Assembly (NCBI GenBank): GCA_964464595.1
Contig: CAYXGW010000003.1
Span: 62,001-126,000, forward strand
Origin: JADFJB01 sp964464595
GTDB lineage: Bacteria; Zhuqueibacterota; JdFR-76; DREG01
Reading direction: 5' to 3'
Length of the DNA: 64,000 nucleotides
Below, piece by piece: positions 8,886-18,383 of the stretch (positions within the stretch are counted from its first letter, which is position 1; every line of letters begins with the position of its first letter). Below the pieces are notes generated by a model. That model had not been told where the DNA came from and ran no database searches. It worked only from the letters and a program-made list of their open reading frames with translations. Both the position numbers and the translations under genes were made by a program.

Positions 8886-10223
8886 ATGAGAACGAGCTCA
8901 CCGCTAAAGGATATTTTAAAAACTTCGTTGCCTGCGATTGTCGATTTATCTTCTCAAACAATCATGTGGACAATCGAATTTATTCTAGTAGGTATGATTA
9001 GTGCAGCTGCCTTAGCTGGTGTCGGGATGGCTATCCAGATCATCATATTATTTTTTGTACTTCTTTTGACTTTCGTTGTGGGTAGTTCTTTAATCATCAA
9101 TCGTCATTTGGGAGCCAACAATACCTGGGAAGCCAACCACATAATGGCCCAGGCACTTTTCATGGGTATCATTATTTCGATATTAACAGGGCTCATATGG
9201 TACTTCGGCGCAACATTGCTCTTTAATTTAATTCGAGAAAATGAACCCCTTGCCAAGCAGGCAGGAGTTCAATACCTGCAAATTCTATCAGTATTTGCTC
9301 CTCTAATTATCACAAACTTTATCGCTGTCGGAATTATTCGCGGAGCCGGAGATACGAAAATATCTATGACCTTGAATTTAATCATCAACACCCTTAATTT
9401 AATATTAGCGCCAATCTTAATATTCGGTTGGTTTGGGTTTCCCCGAATGGAGGTCCGTGGGGCCGCCTATGCTGTGGCCATTGCTCATTCCATAGGTTTC
9501 TTTCTCACGATATATATATTACGTTCAAGAAAAAGCCGGCTATTTCTTTCATTTCGGGAAATTACAACACCGAACCTTCAAAGTTTTAAAAGGCTCTTTA
9601 AAATTGGTTTACCAATAACTGGTGAACAATTACCCTTTGCAATTGGCCAAATGGTTATCACGATTTATGTTGCGCCATTAGGAATTTCATTTCTAGCAGC
9701 CCACCAAGTTTTTATGCGAATACAGGCAGTTCTCTCCATGGTTTTTATGGGATTTAGCTTAGGCGCGATGACGTTGGTGGGGCAGAACATTGGCGCTAAT
9801 GAACACCAGCGAGCAGAACAAACCGGCAAAACAGCTGTCTATGTATCTTTAGTTTTTGTCCTTTTGATAGTTTTTTGTATTATAATATTAGGCGAGTCAC
9901 TCATCAAAATATTTACAGATGATCCAACAGTCATTCAAATGGCAATGAGTATTATCGTCATTTTCGCATTGATTCAAATCCCAAAGGCGTTGAATACGGT
10001 TCTGGGTGGAATTCTTCGGGGTGCGGGAGAACTTAAATGGCTAATGTTTCTTTCAATGGTTTCTGTGATCGTCATGGAAATCAGCGCAACGGGGATTGCT
10101 ACAATTATATTTAGCTTTTCGCTTCGGGGAATTTGGATTGTTCTGTGTATTGATGAAATGATTAGGGTGTTACTGAACTATTGGCGATTTCATGGGGGTA
10201 AGTGGAAATTGATTGATGTATAA
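8886..10223 (+). CDS. MATE-family multidrug/sodium antiporter
   Basis: 445 aa with about 12 hydrophobic segments in two similar halves, typical of MATE/NorM exporters. Characteristic stretches are GAGDTK in the first half (residues about 156-161) and GEQLPFAIGQ in the second, plus the GAGELKW loop in the C-terminal half. MATE proteins extrude cationic drugs or metabolites using Na+ or H+ gradients. It sits between ino1 and tmk, 12 nt before the latter; co-transcription is likely but a shared function is not evident. The substrate cannot be predicted. Confidence 0.9.
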   Translation: MRTSSPLKDILKTSLPAIVDLSSQTIMWTIEFILVGMISAAALAGVGMAIQIIILFFVLLLTFVVGSSLIINRHLGANNTWEANHIMAQALFMGIIISILTGLIWYFGATLLFNLIRENEPLAKQAGVQYLQILSVFAPLIITNFIAVGIIRGAGDTKISMTLNLIINTLNLILAPILIFGWFGFPRMEVRGAAYAVAIAHSIGFFLTIYILRSRKSRLFLSFREITTPNLQSFKRLFKIGLPITGEQLPFAIGQMVITIYVAPLGISFLAAHQVFMRIQAVLSMVFMGFSLGAMTLVGQNIGANEHQRAEQTGKTAVYVSLVFVLLIVFCIIILGESLIKIFTDDPTVIQMAMSIIVIFALIQIPKALNTVLGGILRGAGELKWLMFLSMVSVIVMEISATGIATIIFSFSLRGIWIVLCIDEMIRVLLNYWRFHGGKWKLIDV

Positions 10224-10235
10224 TGGAAAGGCTGT

Positions 10236-10886
10236 ATGAAACCCAGCAAAGGACGATTGATTAGTTTTGAAGGAATTGATTTCTGCGGGAAATCCGTTCA
10301 GGCTGAACTATTGTATAAAAAAATTGAAGAAAGTTTTGATATTAAGGATTGCTCTGTATGTCTGTTTCGAGAACCAGGAGGATCAATAATTTCAGAGCTT
10401 ATTCGAGAAATTTTATTGGACCGATCATTAACGATGATGAATTCTTACACGGAACTGCTATTATACTCGGCTTCACGATCTCAGTTAATTGCAGAAAAAA
10501 TCATTCCAGAACTTAATCGGGGTTCAATCGTAATTTGTGATCGGTTTTTTGATTCGACCGTAGCTTATCAAGGTTATGGAAGAAGTATTGAACTAGACAA
10601 AATCAAAATGGCAAATCATATTGCAACACATGGCGTAAAACCCAATATTACTTTAATTATCGATGTGGAGCCACAATTAGCCGCAAATCGTCAGCAAAAA
10701 GCTGGTTTAAACCGTGATCGATTGGAGAATGAAAAGCTGTCATTTCATCAAAAAGTACGGGTAGGATACTTACAACTTGCCGTAAATGAGCCTGATCGGG
10801 TAAAAATAATTGATGGAAATGATAAAATAGAGGAAATTTCAAAAAAAGTTTGGCAACTTATAGAATCAGATTTAAGGAACACTTAA
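10236..10886 (+). CDS. tmk: Thymidylate kinase
   Basis: 216 aa P-loop kinase that phosphorylates dTMP to dTDP. The Walker A region reads EGIDFCGKSVQ, where many homologues have EGxDGxGKTTQ; the Gly-Lys-Ser core is kept. The DR(Y/F) motif is CDRFFDSTVAYQGYGR at about 107, and the phosphate-binding REPGG is at about 46-50. The LID-type segment (NRQQKAGLNRDRLE) is present. Length is normal for the family. It is followed by a clear terminator-like hairpin, which closes the 3.2-10.9 kb gene run. Confidence 0.93.
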   Translation: MKPSKGRLISFEGIDFCGKSVQAELLYKKIEESFDIKDCSVCLFREPGGSIISELIREILLDRSLTMMNSYTELLLYSASRSQLIAEKIIPELNRGSIVICDRFFDSTVAYQGYGRSIELDKIKMANHIATHGVKPNITLIIDVEPQLAANRQQKAGLNRDRLENEKLSFHQKVRVGYLQLAVNEPDRVKIIDGNDKIEEISKKVWQLIESDLRNT

Positions 10887-10919
10887 TAAATTAGTGCTTG
10901 ATCGAAAATAACCTGACTG

Positions 10920-10952
10920 TAATTCCTGCATGTTTTTAACAGGAATTATTTT
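10920..10952 (+). terminator. Terminator hairpin after tmk
   Basis: A 9-bp perfect stem TAATTCCTG / CAGGAATTA with an 11-nt loop is followed by TTTT. It lies 34 nt after the tmk stop codon and before the next promoter region. Confidence 0.7.
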
Positions 10953-11037
10953 GAACCAAGGCCGTCGTTATTCGAGTTTTCGTTCAAACAATAATTAAAC
11001 GAACCTATATTATTCGAAATACTGTTTCGGAGGAATT

Positions 11038-12714
11038 ATGAGTAAAAAAACTCAACCTTATGTTATTATCATCCTTATTTTGGTTGCAATTACTTTTAGT
11101 GGTTGGCTGGCAAATTCTTCGACTACAATGGATCCCGATCTCTATGTGACACTCAAGAAAAACATGACGCTTTTCAAGCGTATTTATGAGGAGATATCAT
11201 TTCGCTACGTCGATGAGGTTGATCCGGAAGCTTTCATAAGAGCCGGAATTGAAGGGATGACCAGTCGCCTCGATCCGTATACTAATTTTGTGGAGCAGGA
11301 AGAAAATGCCAATCTCCGTACCGTAACAGAAGGAAAATACGGTGGCGTGGGAATGACGATTAGCAAAAGAGGGAGATTAACAGTTGTTGTTGAACCACCA
11401 TATGAAGACGATCCCGCAGGGAAAGCAGATATTCATGAAGGAGATGTGCTCATCGAAGTTGAGGGAAAGGACACAGAAGATCTTTCTCTTTCTGAAATTG
11501 CACAATTGTTACGGGGAAAGCCAGGTACATCTGTAAGATTAATAGCAAAGCGATCTGGAGAAGCAGATCCTCTTGAATTTAGATTAGTACGAGCCATGAT
11601 AGTCGTTCATGATGTTTCGTATGCAGACATTATAAAGGATGATATCGGATATATCCGTTTAACCCGATTTTCCAGGTATGCTGCTGATCAGCTTGAAGAA
11701 GCCTTGAATGAACTAAAAGCTAAAAACATGAAAGGATTAATTTTCGATTTAAGGAATAATCCTGGCGGCTTATTGAATTCTGCTGTTAATGTAGCAGACC
11801 TGTTCTTACCAAAGGGAGAGCTCGTCGTTTATACAAAAGGTCGCTCGGAGCGATCAAATATGAAGTATCATTCACCGAACGAGCCCGTTCTACCTGATAT
11901 GCCTATGGTTATCCTGGTAAATGGGTTTTCAGCGTCAGCTTCGGAAATTGTTGCTGGCGCCATTCAGGATTTGGATCGTGGATTAATCATTGGGTCAAGA
12001 ACTTTTGGAAAAGGTTTAGTGCAAACAGTTGTTCCTTTTTCTCGAAACACAGCATTACGACTTACAACTGCAAAATACTATGTTCCCAGCGGTAGATTGA
12101 TTCAAAATCTGTCCCGTTTAAATAGAGATAGCCACATATTTAGCAATCAGGATTCCGAACTAATTTCTGATTCATCAGAAAAAGGCAAAAAAGAATTCCG
12201 CACTAAATCCGGAAGGATCGTATATGGCGGCGGAGGTATAAAACCGGATATAGAATTTGACCCCGAGATATTATCCAGTTATGAAAGAGCCTTAATTCGA
12301 CAATCCATGTTTTTTAATTTTGCAATATCGCGCTCCGGAAGTTTTTCTGAAACATCGGGCATAAGTGATCAATTATTGGCTGAATTTAGAAAATATATAG
12401 ATGAAAATGAATTTACTTTCGATCTGGAAGGAGAAGAAGGAATTAAAAACCTTGAAAAAATATTTGCAGAAAATAACTTTAGAGAACTTGAAGATCAACT
12501 GATTTCAATGCGTGAATCGTTAAATCAAATCAAAAACAATCAATTTGAAGTACACAGAGACTTTATCCAAAAGAATCTAAGAAAAGAGATTGCCGCAAAG
12601 TTAAATGGGTCGCGTGGTCAGGTTGAATCCAATCTTGAAGAAGATCATATTTTTCAAACTGCATTTGAAGTGTTGACCAATCCGACGGAATATTCAATGA
12701 AACTTGGAAAATAG
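11038..12714 (+). CDS. S41-family C-terminal processing peptidase (CtpA-like)
   Basis: 558 aa. An N-terminal signal anchor (about 7-26) precedes a helical region, a PDZ domain (about 95-185, with YGGVGM) and the S41 protease core. The catalytic Ser-Lys dyad is visible: Ser 300 in GFSASASE and Lys 325 in TFGKGLVQ, with the usual 25-residue spacing. These enzymes trim the C-termini of periplasmic proteins in the envelope. The C-terminal 150 residues are charged and helical, as in FCB homologues. A strong GGAGG site stands just upstream of the ATG. It is probably a single-gene unit. Confidence 0.93.
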   Translation: MSKKTQPYVIIILILVAITFSGWLANSSTTMDPDLYVTLKKNMTLFKRIYEEISFRYVDEVDPEAFIRAGIEGMTSRLDPYTNFVEQEENANLRTVTEGKYGGVGMTISKRGRLTVVVEPPYEDDPAGKADIHEGDVLIEVEGKDTEDLSLSEIAQLLRGKPGTSVRLIAKRSGEADPLEFRLVRAMIVVHDVSYADIIKDDIGYIRLTRFSRYAADQLEEALNELKAKNMKGLIFDLRNNPGGLLNSAVNVADLFLPKGELVVYTKGRSERSNMKYHSPNEPVLPDMPMVILVNGFSASASEIVAGAIQDLDRGLIIGSRTFGKGLVQTVVPFSRNTALRLTTAKYYVPSGRLIQNLSRLNRDSHIFSNQDSELISDSSEKGKKEFRTKSGRIVYGGGGIKPDIEFDPEILSSYERALIRQSMFFNFAISRSGSFSETSGISDQLLAEFRKYIDENEFTFDLEGEEGIKNLEKIFAENNFRELEDQLISMRESLNQIKNNQFEVHRDFIQKNLRKEIAAKLNGSRGQVESNLEEDHIFQTAFEVLTNPTEYSMKLGK

Positions 12715-12963
12715 AAGCTTTCGTTAATTTCTGATTTTCCTTTTTTAAACGGCCGTCTTGAAATTGGTTCTCAGTAGTATATTGTAAAGGAAGGTTAAAA
12801 AACCCAACTTTTTTGGGGCTCATGTAAAAAAGTGATTTACAGGGGGTTGCAGGAGTTGAGTTAAAAGTAGAAAAATATGTTTTTATTTAAGATTTTAGAA
12901 AAGATTCAGTCGAGTCTTTAATTAAGATTTTATAACGAATGATAATAAGTTAAGGAGCAATTG

Positions 12964-15678
12964 ATGTCTATTAAAATGGTATACTCCTTTGGCGATCGCA
13001 AAGCTGAAGGCAAAACTGAAATGAAAAGTTTGTTGGGAGGAAAAGGAGCAAACTTAGCTGAAATGAGTAACATGGGAATTCGGGTTCCTGCTGGTTTTAC
13101 AATTACAACCGAGGTTTGCAAATTGTACTATGCAAACGATCGTCAATATCCCCAGGAGTTAGAAGCCCAGGTTAAGGAAGCCATTTTGGATGTTGAAAAA
13201 AGCATGGGTGCAAAATTTAATGATTCAACCAACCCGCTTTTGCTATCGGTCAGATCAGGTGCACGGGATTCGATGCCGGGGATGATGGACACTGTCTTAA
13301 ACATTGGCTTAAATGATGTAAGCGTTCAGGGGATTATTAATCAATCCAACAACGAACGCTTTGCCTGGGATTCTTATCGTCGATTTGTTCAGATGTATGG
13401 CGATGTCGTTATGGATTTGAAGCCGGAATCAAAAGAAAAAGAGGATCCGTTTGAAAGTATAATCGATGAAATGAAAGTTGATCGTGGTGTTAAACTGGAT
13501 GCAGATCTTACAGCAGCTGACTTAAAAGAAATGGTTATCCTGTTTAAAAATGCCATTAAAGAAAAGAAAGGAGCCGATTTCCCAACGGATCCCTGGGAAC
13601 AGTTATGGGGATCCATCGGCGCGGTTTTTAATTCCTGGATGAACCAAAGAGCGATCACTTATCGAAAACTTAATGGTATCCCCGCTGAATGGGGAACAGC
13701 CGTTAATGTTCAGGCGATGGTTTTTGGAAATATGGGTGATGATTGTGTAACCGGCGTTGCTTTTACTCGTGATCCGGCTACAGGCGAGAATTCGTTTTTT
13801 GGAGAATATTTAATAAATGCGCAGGGTGAAGATGTGGTAGCAGGAATTCGAACACCTCAACAAATCACAAAAAAACAGAGTCAAGAAACAGCCATTCAAT
13901 GCGATATGCCGGAAGAGATCAGGAAAGAAAAAGCTTTGTCATTAGAAGAATATATGCCGGAAGCGTACGAGGACTTGGTTGGAATATACAAAAATCTGGA
14001 TCATCATTACCGTGATATGCAAGACATTGAGTTTACAATTCAACGAAACAAATTGTGGATGCTTCAAACCAGGAATGGCAAAAGGACTGCAGAGGCAGCT
14101 GTTCGAATTGCAGTGGAAATGGTAGATGAAGGATTAATCACTCGCGATGAAGCGGTAATGAGAATTGAACCCAACCAACTCGAGCATCTTTTACACCCGC
14201 AATTTGATCCTGAAGCGAAAAAAAATGTAGTTGCTAAAGGATTACCTGCATCGCCGGGTGCTGCAACGGGCAGGGTTGTGTTTCATGCCGATGAGGCGGA
14301 GGAGTGGGTGGAACGAGGAGAAAAAGTCATCCTGGTTCGAATCGAAACCTCACCGGAGGATATTGGCGGCATGCATGTAGCCAATGGAATTTTAACATCC
14401 CGAGGGGGCATGACTTCTCATGCTGCTGTTGTAGCGCGTGGAATGGGCACTTGTTGTGTAGCAGGTGTTGGCGTTCTAAACATAAGTTACTCGAATCGAG
14501 AAATCCGAATTGGTGACCTCGTAATTAAAGAGGGCGATAATATTTCTTTAAATGGAACCACGGGTGAGGTTATGACCGGAAAGGTAGCGACGATTGAATC
14601 TGAGCTGTCCGGAAATTTTGGCAGGTTGATGGAATGGGCAGATGGTATCCGCAAATTGAATGTTCGCACCAATGCAGATACGCCAAATGATTCCGAAGTG
14701 GCTCGGAATTTCGGTGCAGAAGGAATTGGACTTTGTCGAACAGAGCACATGTTTTTTGAAGGGGATCGTATAAAAGCGGTTCGGGAAATGATTTTAGCCG
14801 ATGATGAGGCGGGGCGTCGCTCTGCGCTCGACAAACTGCTTCCTATGCAGAAAGGTGATTTTTACGGAATCTTAAAAGCAATGGAAGATTTGCCGGTAAC
14901 CATTCGTACGCTTGATCCACCGTTGCATGAATTCTTACCTCACGAAGAAAAGCAACAGCAAGAGATGGCGAACGAAATGGGTGTTTCGTTAGAAGATGTG
15001 AGGAACAAAGTTGAAAGCCTTAGCGAGTTCAATCCAATGTTAGGCCATCGAGGTTGCCGCCTGGGCATTGTTTACCCGGAAATAACTGAAATGCAAGTTC
15101 ATGCAATAATTGCAGCTACGTGTGAATTGGTAAAAGAAGGGATCAATGTTTACCCGGAAATTATGATCCCTCTCATTGGAACCAAAGAAGAATTGATCCA
15201 CCAGCGGGAAGTTACCGAGAAAGTTGCCAAAAGGGTTCAAGAAGAATACGGTACAGAGGTTAATTATTCAATTGGAACAATGATCGAAATTCCCCGGGCA
15301 GTTCTCACGGCAGACAAGATTGCCGAAGTTGCTGATTTCTTTTCTTTTGGAACAAACGATCTAACCCAGCTTACTTATGGGTACAGCAGGGATGATGCAG
15401 GGATATTTTTGGCAGCGTACCAGGAGATGAATATTCTTCCGGAGGATCCGTTTCAGGTATTGGATCAGGAAGGAGTCGGAGAACTTGTCAAGATGGGTGT
15501 GGATAGAGGTAGATCTACCAAGCCTGATCTTAAAATCGGAATATGCGGAGAACATGGAGGAGAGCCGAAATCCGTTGAATTTTGCCACAAAGTGGGTATG
15601 GATTATGTTAGTTGTTCACCGTACCGGGTGCCGATTGCCAGGTTAGCAGCTGCACAAGCGGTATTAAAAGAAAAGTAG
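12964..15678 (+). CDS. ppdK: Pyruvate, phosphate dikinase
   Basis: 904 aa. N-terminal ATP-grasp domain (MKSLLGGKGANLAEM at about 20-34), central phosphohistidine domain with GGMTSHAAVVARG (catalytic His), and C-terminal PEP/pyruvate barrel with EGIGLCRTEHMFF and a GHRGCRLG segment. It interconverts pyruvate + ATP + Pi with PEP + AMP + PPi, giving reversible glycolysis/gluconeogenesis. The ATG at 12964 lies 7 nt after AGGAG; an overlapping TTG at 12961 is ignored. No regulatory PPDK kinase/phosphatase gene is visible nearby. Length and motifs match intact bacterial enzymes. Confidence 0.96.
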   Translation: MSIKMVYSFGDRKAEGKTEMKSLLGGKGANLAEMSNMGIRVPAGFTITTEVCKLYYANDRQYPQELEAQVKEAILDVEKSMGAKFNDSTNPLLLSVRSGARDSMPGMMDTVLNIGLNDVSVQGIINQSNNERFAWDSYRRFVQMYGDVVMDLKPESKEKEDPFESIIDEMKVDRGVKLDADLTAADLKEMVILFKNAIKEKKGADFPTDPWEQLWGSIGAVFNSWMNQRAITYRKLNGIPAEWGTAVNVQAMVFGNMGDDCVTGVAFTRDPATGENSFFGEYLINAQGEDVVAGIRTPQQITKKQSQETAIQCDMPEEIRKEKALSLEEYMPEAYEDLVGIYKNLDHHYRDMQDIEFTIQRNKLWMLQTRNGKRTAEAAVRIAVEMVDEGLITRDEAVMRIEPNQLEHLLHPQFDPEAKKNVVAKGLPASPGAATGRVVFHADEAEEWVERGEKVILVRIETSPEDIGGMHVANGILTSRGGMTSHAAVVARGMGTCCVAGVGVLNISYSNREIRIGDLVIKEGDNISLNGTTGEVMTGKVATIESELSGNFGRLMEWADGIRKLNVRTNADTPNDSEVARNFGAEGIGLCRTEHMFFEGDRIKAVREMILADDEAGRRSALDKLLPMQKGDFYGILKAMEDLPVTIRTLDPPLHEFLPHEEKQQQEMANEMGVSLEDVRNKVESLSEFNPMLGHRGCRLGIVYPEITEMQVHAIIAATCELVKEGINVYPEIMIPLIGTKEELIHQREVTEKVAKRVQEEYGTEVNYSIGTMIEIPRAVLTADKIAEVADFFSFGTNDLTQLTYGYSRDDAGIFLAAYQEMNILPEDPFQVLDQEGVGELVKMGVDRGRSTKPDLKIGICGEHGGEPKSVEFCHKVGMDYVSCSPYRVPIARLAAAQAVLKEK

Positions 15679-15825
15679 AATGTCTTTGCGATGAGATAAA
15701 AAACGCTTTCAAAGTTCTGAAAAGAAAAGCATAAAACAACTAAAGGAAGTTTGTGACGATCCGACATATTTGTAGCTATCACAATTTCCCTCAGCTCAAA
15801 ACCGAAAGGAGCAAAGTCGAGAAAT

Positions 15826-16479
15826 ATGTTTAATGTATTCTGCGATTTTGATGGCACAATTAGCCTCAATGATGTAGGAAACGAGTTCTTTACCATATTC
15901 ACAAATGGAAAAGCCAAAAGTTTTGTCGATTTATGGAAAGCAGGCAAGATAGATTCAAAGGAGATGTATCTCCACTCGGTTGAGCAGATAAATATTTCCC
16001 GGGATCAATTGTCTGAATTCGTAAACAGTCAAAAAATCGATCCGTTTTTTTTCGATTTTGTCAAGCAGTGTGAAGCCGGTTCCAACCAGGTTAGAATTGT
16101 TAGTGATGGAATGGATTTTTATATACAACCATTATTATCACGAAACGAATTAGACTACTTAATCGTATACTCCAATAAACTATTCTGGAGTAATGGCAAA
16201 TTAAAAGCAGAGTTTCCCTATTATAAATGGTCGTGTGGTAAATGTGCAAATTGCAAGGGATATCATCTTCGCCGGTTTAAGGAACCAGGTAATGAATTGA
16301 TACTAATAGGAGATGGATTATCAGATGTTTGTGCAGTAAAGGAAGCCGATATAATTTTTGCCAAAAACGACCTTGCCAAACATTGTGTAAAAAATGAAAT
16401 TGAATTTATTGAGTACCGAAATTTTTCTGATATCATTGATCAATTTAATAAAAAAGTAAACCTTAAAAAAGGAGGTTAA
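15826..16479 (+). CDS. HAD-superfamily phosphatase (MtnX/PSP-like)
   Basis: 217 aa. HAD motif I is FCDFDGT at the N-terminus (nucleophile Asp and acid/base Asp), motif II is IVSDGMD at about 91, and motif III/IV is LIGDGLSDVCAVKEADI at about 161-177. This matches the phosphoserine phosphatase / MtnX type (2-hydroxy-3-keto-5-methylthiopentenyl-1-phosphate phosphatase). A CGKCANC cysteine cluster before motif IV is shared with MtnX-like proteins and may bind metal. No methionine-salvage neighbours are seen, so the substrate is uncertain. It is followed immediately by a small gene whose AGGAGGT site overlaps its end. Confidence 0.8.
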   Translation: MFNVFCDFDGTISLNDVGNEFFTIFTNGKAKSFVDLWKAGKIDSKEMYLHSVEQINISRDQLSEFVNSQKIDPFFFDFVKQCEAGSNQVRIVSDGMDFYIQPLLSRNELDYLIVYSNKLFWSNGKLKAEFPYYKWSCGKCANCKGYHLRRFKEPGNELILIGDGLSDVCAVKEADIIFAKNDLAKHCVKNEIEFIEYRNFSDIIDQFNKKVNLKKGG

Positions 16480-16481
16480 TA

Positions 16482-16835
16482 ATGGCTGCAAAAGTTTGGG
16501 AAGATATTAAAAAAGGGGTTGAGGATTCGATTACATTTGCAACGGAAAAGACCAAAGAGTTCACAGCAATTAGCAAGTTAAAATTGGCCATATCCGGATT
16601 GAAAAGAAAAACTGATGGTAAGTTCAAAGAGCTTGGCAAATACGTTTATGGGAAAATAGTAGAAGGTAAAGTCTCTGAATTGGAAAAAGATGAAAGCGTA
16701 AAGGAACTAATTACAGATATCAATTCCCTGAAAGATGAATTAAAAACAAAAGAACAAGAGCTAGAAGATGTCGGCAAAAAGGACGTAAAAGTTGAAGAAG
16801 TGATCGTTGCAGAGGAAGATGTAATCGAGTCTTAG
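16482..16835 (+). CDS. Small helical coiled-coil protein of unknown function
   Basis: 117 aa, strongly charged, rich in Lys and Glu, predicted largely helical with a coiled coil at about 65-100. It begins with a short amphipathic segment and has no signal peptide or membrane helix. A strong AGGAGGT site overlaps the upstream stop codon, so it is translationally linked to the HAD phosphatase. A perfect terminator follows. I do not recognise the family. Confidence 0.65.
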   Translation: MAAKVWEDIKKGVEDSITFATEKTKEFTAISKLKLAISGLKRKTDGKFKELGKYVYGKIVEGKVSELEKDESVKELITDINSLKDELKTKEQELEDVGKKDVKVEEVIVAEEDVIES

Positions 16836-16863
16836 TCACTTTATATATAGTTCTTTAGATATT

Positions 16864-16905
16864 AAAAAGCGGTTGACACTTAATTTTTTCAACCGCTTTT
16901 TCTTT
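16864..16905 (+). terminator. Strong intrinsic terminator
   Basis: Perfect 13-bp stem AAAAAGCGGTTGA / TCAACCGCTTTTT with a 12-nt loop and a trailing T-rich run, directly after the small coiled-coil gene. This is the clearest terminator in the window. Confidence 0.92.
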
Positions 16906-17030
16906 ATAGCATAATTTTATCCTCTTAAAGCGCAACTAGCGGCTCCCGCTTTCTATTGAATTTCCTAACGAATTCAATTAAATTAAACCATATTAAAATA
17001 ATAAGTTAGCGACTCTTTTTTAGGAGTTTT

Positions 17031-18383
17031 ATGCAAGATTTGTTTGAAAAACAAGACCCTCTAGATTCGTCTAAAAAGCCTACCGGGCCGTTGGCAGATC
17101 GTGTCCGTCCTCAAAACTTAAATCAGATTGTAGGACAAAAGCATATTTTGGGTGAAGATAAAATTCTCTACAAAGCAATAAAGAGTGATCAATTGTTTTC
17201 TATGATTTTTTGGGGACCTCCAGGTGTCGGGAAAACCACCCTTGCAAGAGTAATCGCAAACGAAACCAAAAGCTCGTTTTATTCCTTAAGCGCAGTTACC
17301 GCTGGGGTAAAAGAGGTTCGCAAAGTATTGGAGCAAGCTAGAATCAACTTAAATCGATTACAGAAGAAATCTATTCTTTTTATAGACGAAATCCATCGTT
17401 TCAACAAAGCGCAGCAAGATGTTTTATTGCATGAAGTTGAAGATGGAATGATCATTTTAATCGGGGCGACGACTGAAAATCCGTCATTCGAAGTGAATTC
17501 ACCACTTTTATCCCGTTGCTGGGTTTTACAAATATTTCAACTGGAAGCAAATGAAATCCGGGAGATTATTGACAATGCACTATTATCAGATCAAAGATTG
17601 AACAAACTTCAAATAGATTTTCCGGATAACAGTATCGAATTATTGATTCGGATGTCATCCGGAGATGCAAGAGTCTCACTAAACGCTCTCGAATTGGCTG
17701 TTTCCATGAGCGGGAAAAGTGATGGAAATGAAGTTAAAATAACAAATGAAATACTGCAGCAAGCTTTTCAAAGCCGGTCATTATATTACGATAAAAATGC
17801 CGCTTATCATTATGATGTCATTTCTGCATTTATTAAAAGCCTCCGTGGTTCTGATCCCGACGCTGCGCTTCATTGGTTGGCGCGAATGATTGATGCCGGG
17901 GAGAAACCTGAATTTATCGCACGGCGAATGATCATTCTTGCATCCGAAGATATTGGCAACGCTGATCCCCAGGCGATCGTGGTTGCTACTTCGGGATTTA
18001 CAGCCGTCACTTACATTGGAATGCCTGAAGCGAAATTGGTGCTTGCCCAAGTGGCTACTTATCTGGCATCGGCGCCGAAGAGTAATGCTTCTTATTTAGC
18101 CATTCAGACAGCACTGGAAGATGTGAAAACCCATGAGCAATTGGCAGTTCCGTTACATTTACTGAATGCACCGACACCCCTGATGAAAACAGCCGGCTAT
18201 GGAGAAGATTATAAATATCCTCACAATTTTGAAGATAATTTTACTAACCAGGAATATCTACCGAAGGAACTTTCAGATAGAATTTATTATCACCCCTCCA
18301 ACAATGGTTATGAAAAGCAGGTAAACGAATATTTAATACATCTTTGGCAAAAACGAAGAAACAAGAATGCAGGAGAAAAGTAG
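17031..18383 (+). CDS. rarA: Replication-associated recombination protein A (AAA+ ATPase)
   Basis: 450 aa. Walker A GPPGVGKTT (about 64-72), Walker B LFIDEIHRF (about 118-126), sensor 1 IGATTENPSF, and the SGDARVSLNALE sensor-2 region. The C-terminal tetramerisation domain has the family segments RGSDPDAALHWLARM and ASEDIGNADP. RarA/MgsA acts at stalled replication forks with SSB and clamp-loader-like activity. A TAGGAG site is well placed before the ATG. Its last 17 nt overlap the ROK kinase frame. Confidence 0.95.
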   Translation: MQDLFEKQDPLDSSKKPTGPLADRVRPQNLNQIVGQKHILGEDKILYKAIKSDQLFSMIFWGPPGVGKTTLARVIANETKSSFYSLSAVTAGVKEVRKVLEQARINLNRLQKKSILFIDEIHRFNKAQQDVLLHEVEDGMIILIGATTENPSFEVNSPLLSRCWVLQIFQLEANEIREIIDNALLSDQRLNKLQIDFPDNSIELLIRMSSGDARVSLNALELAVSMSGKSDGNEVKITNEILQQAFQSRSLYYDKNAAYHYDVISAFIKSLRGSDPDAALHWLARMIDAGEKPEFIARRMIILASEDIGNADPQAIVVATSGFTAVTYIGMPEAKLVLAQVATYLASAPKSNASYLAIQTALEDVKTHEQLAVPLHLLNAPTPLMKTAGYGEDYKYPHNFEDNFTNQEYLPKELSDRIYYHPSNNGYEKQVNEYLIHLWQKRRNKNAGEK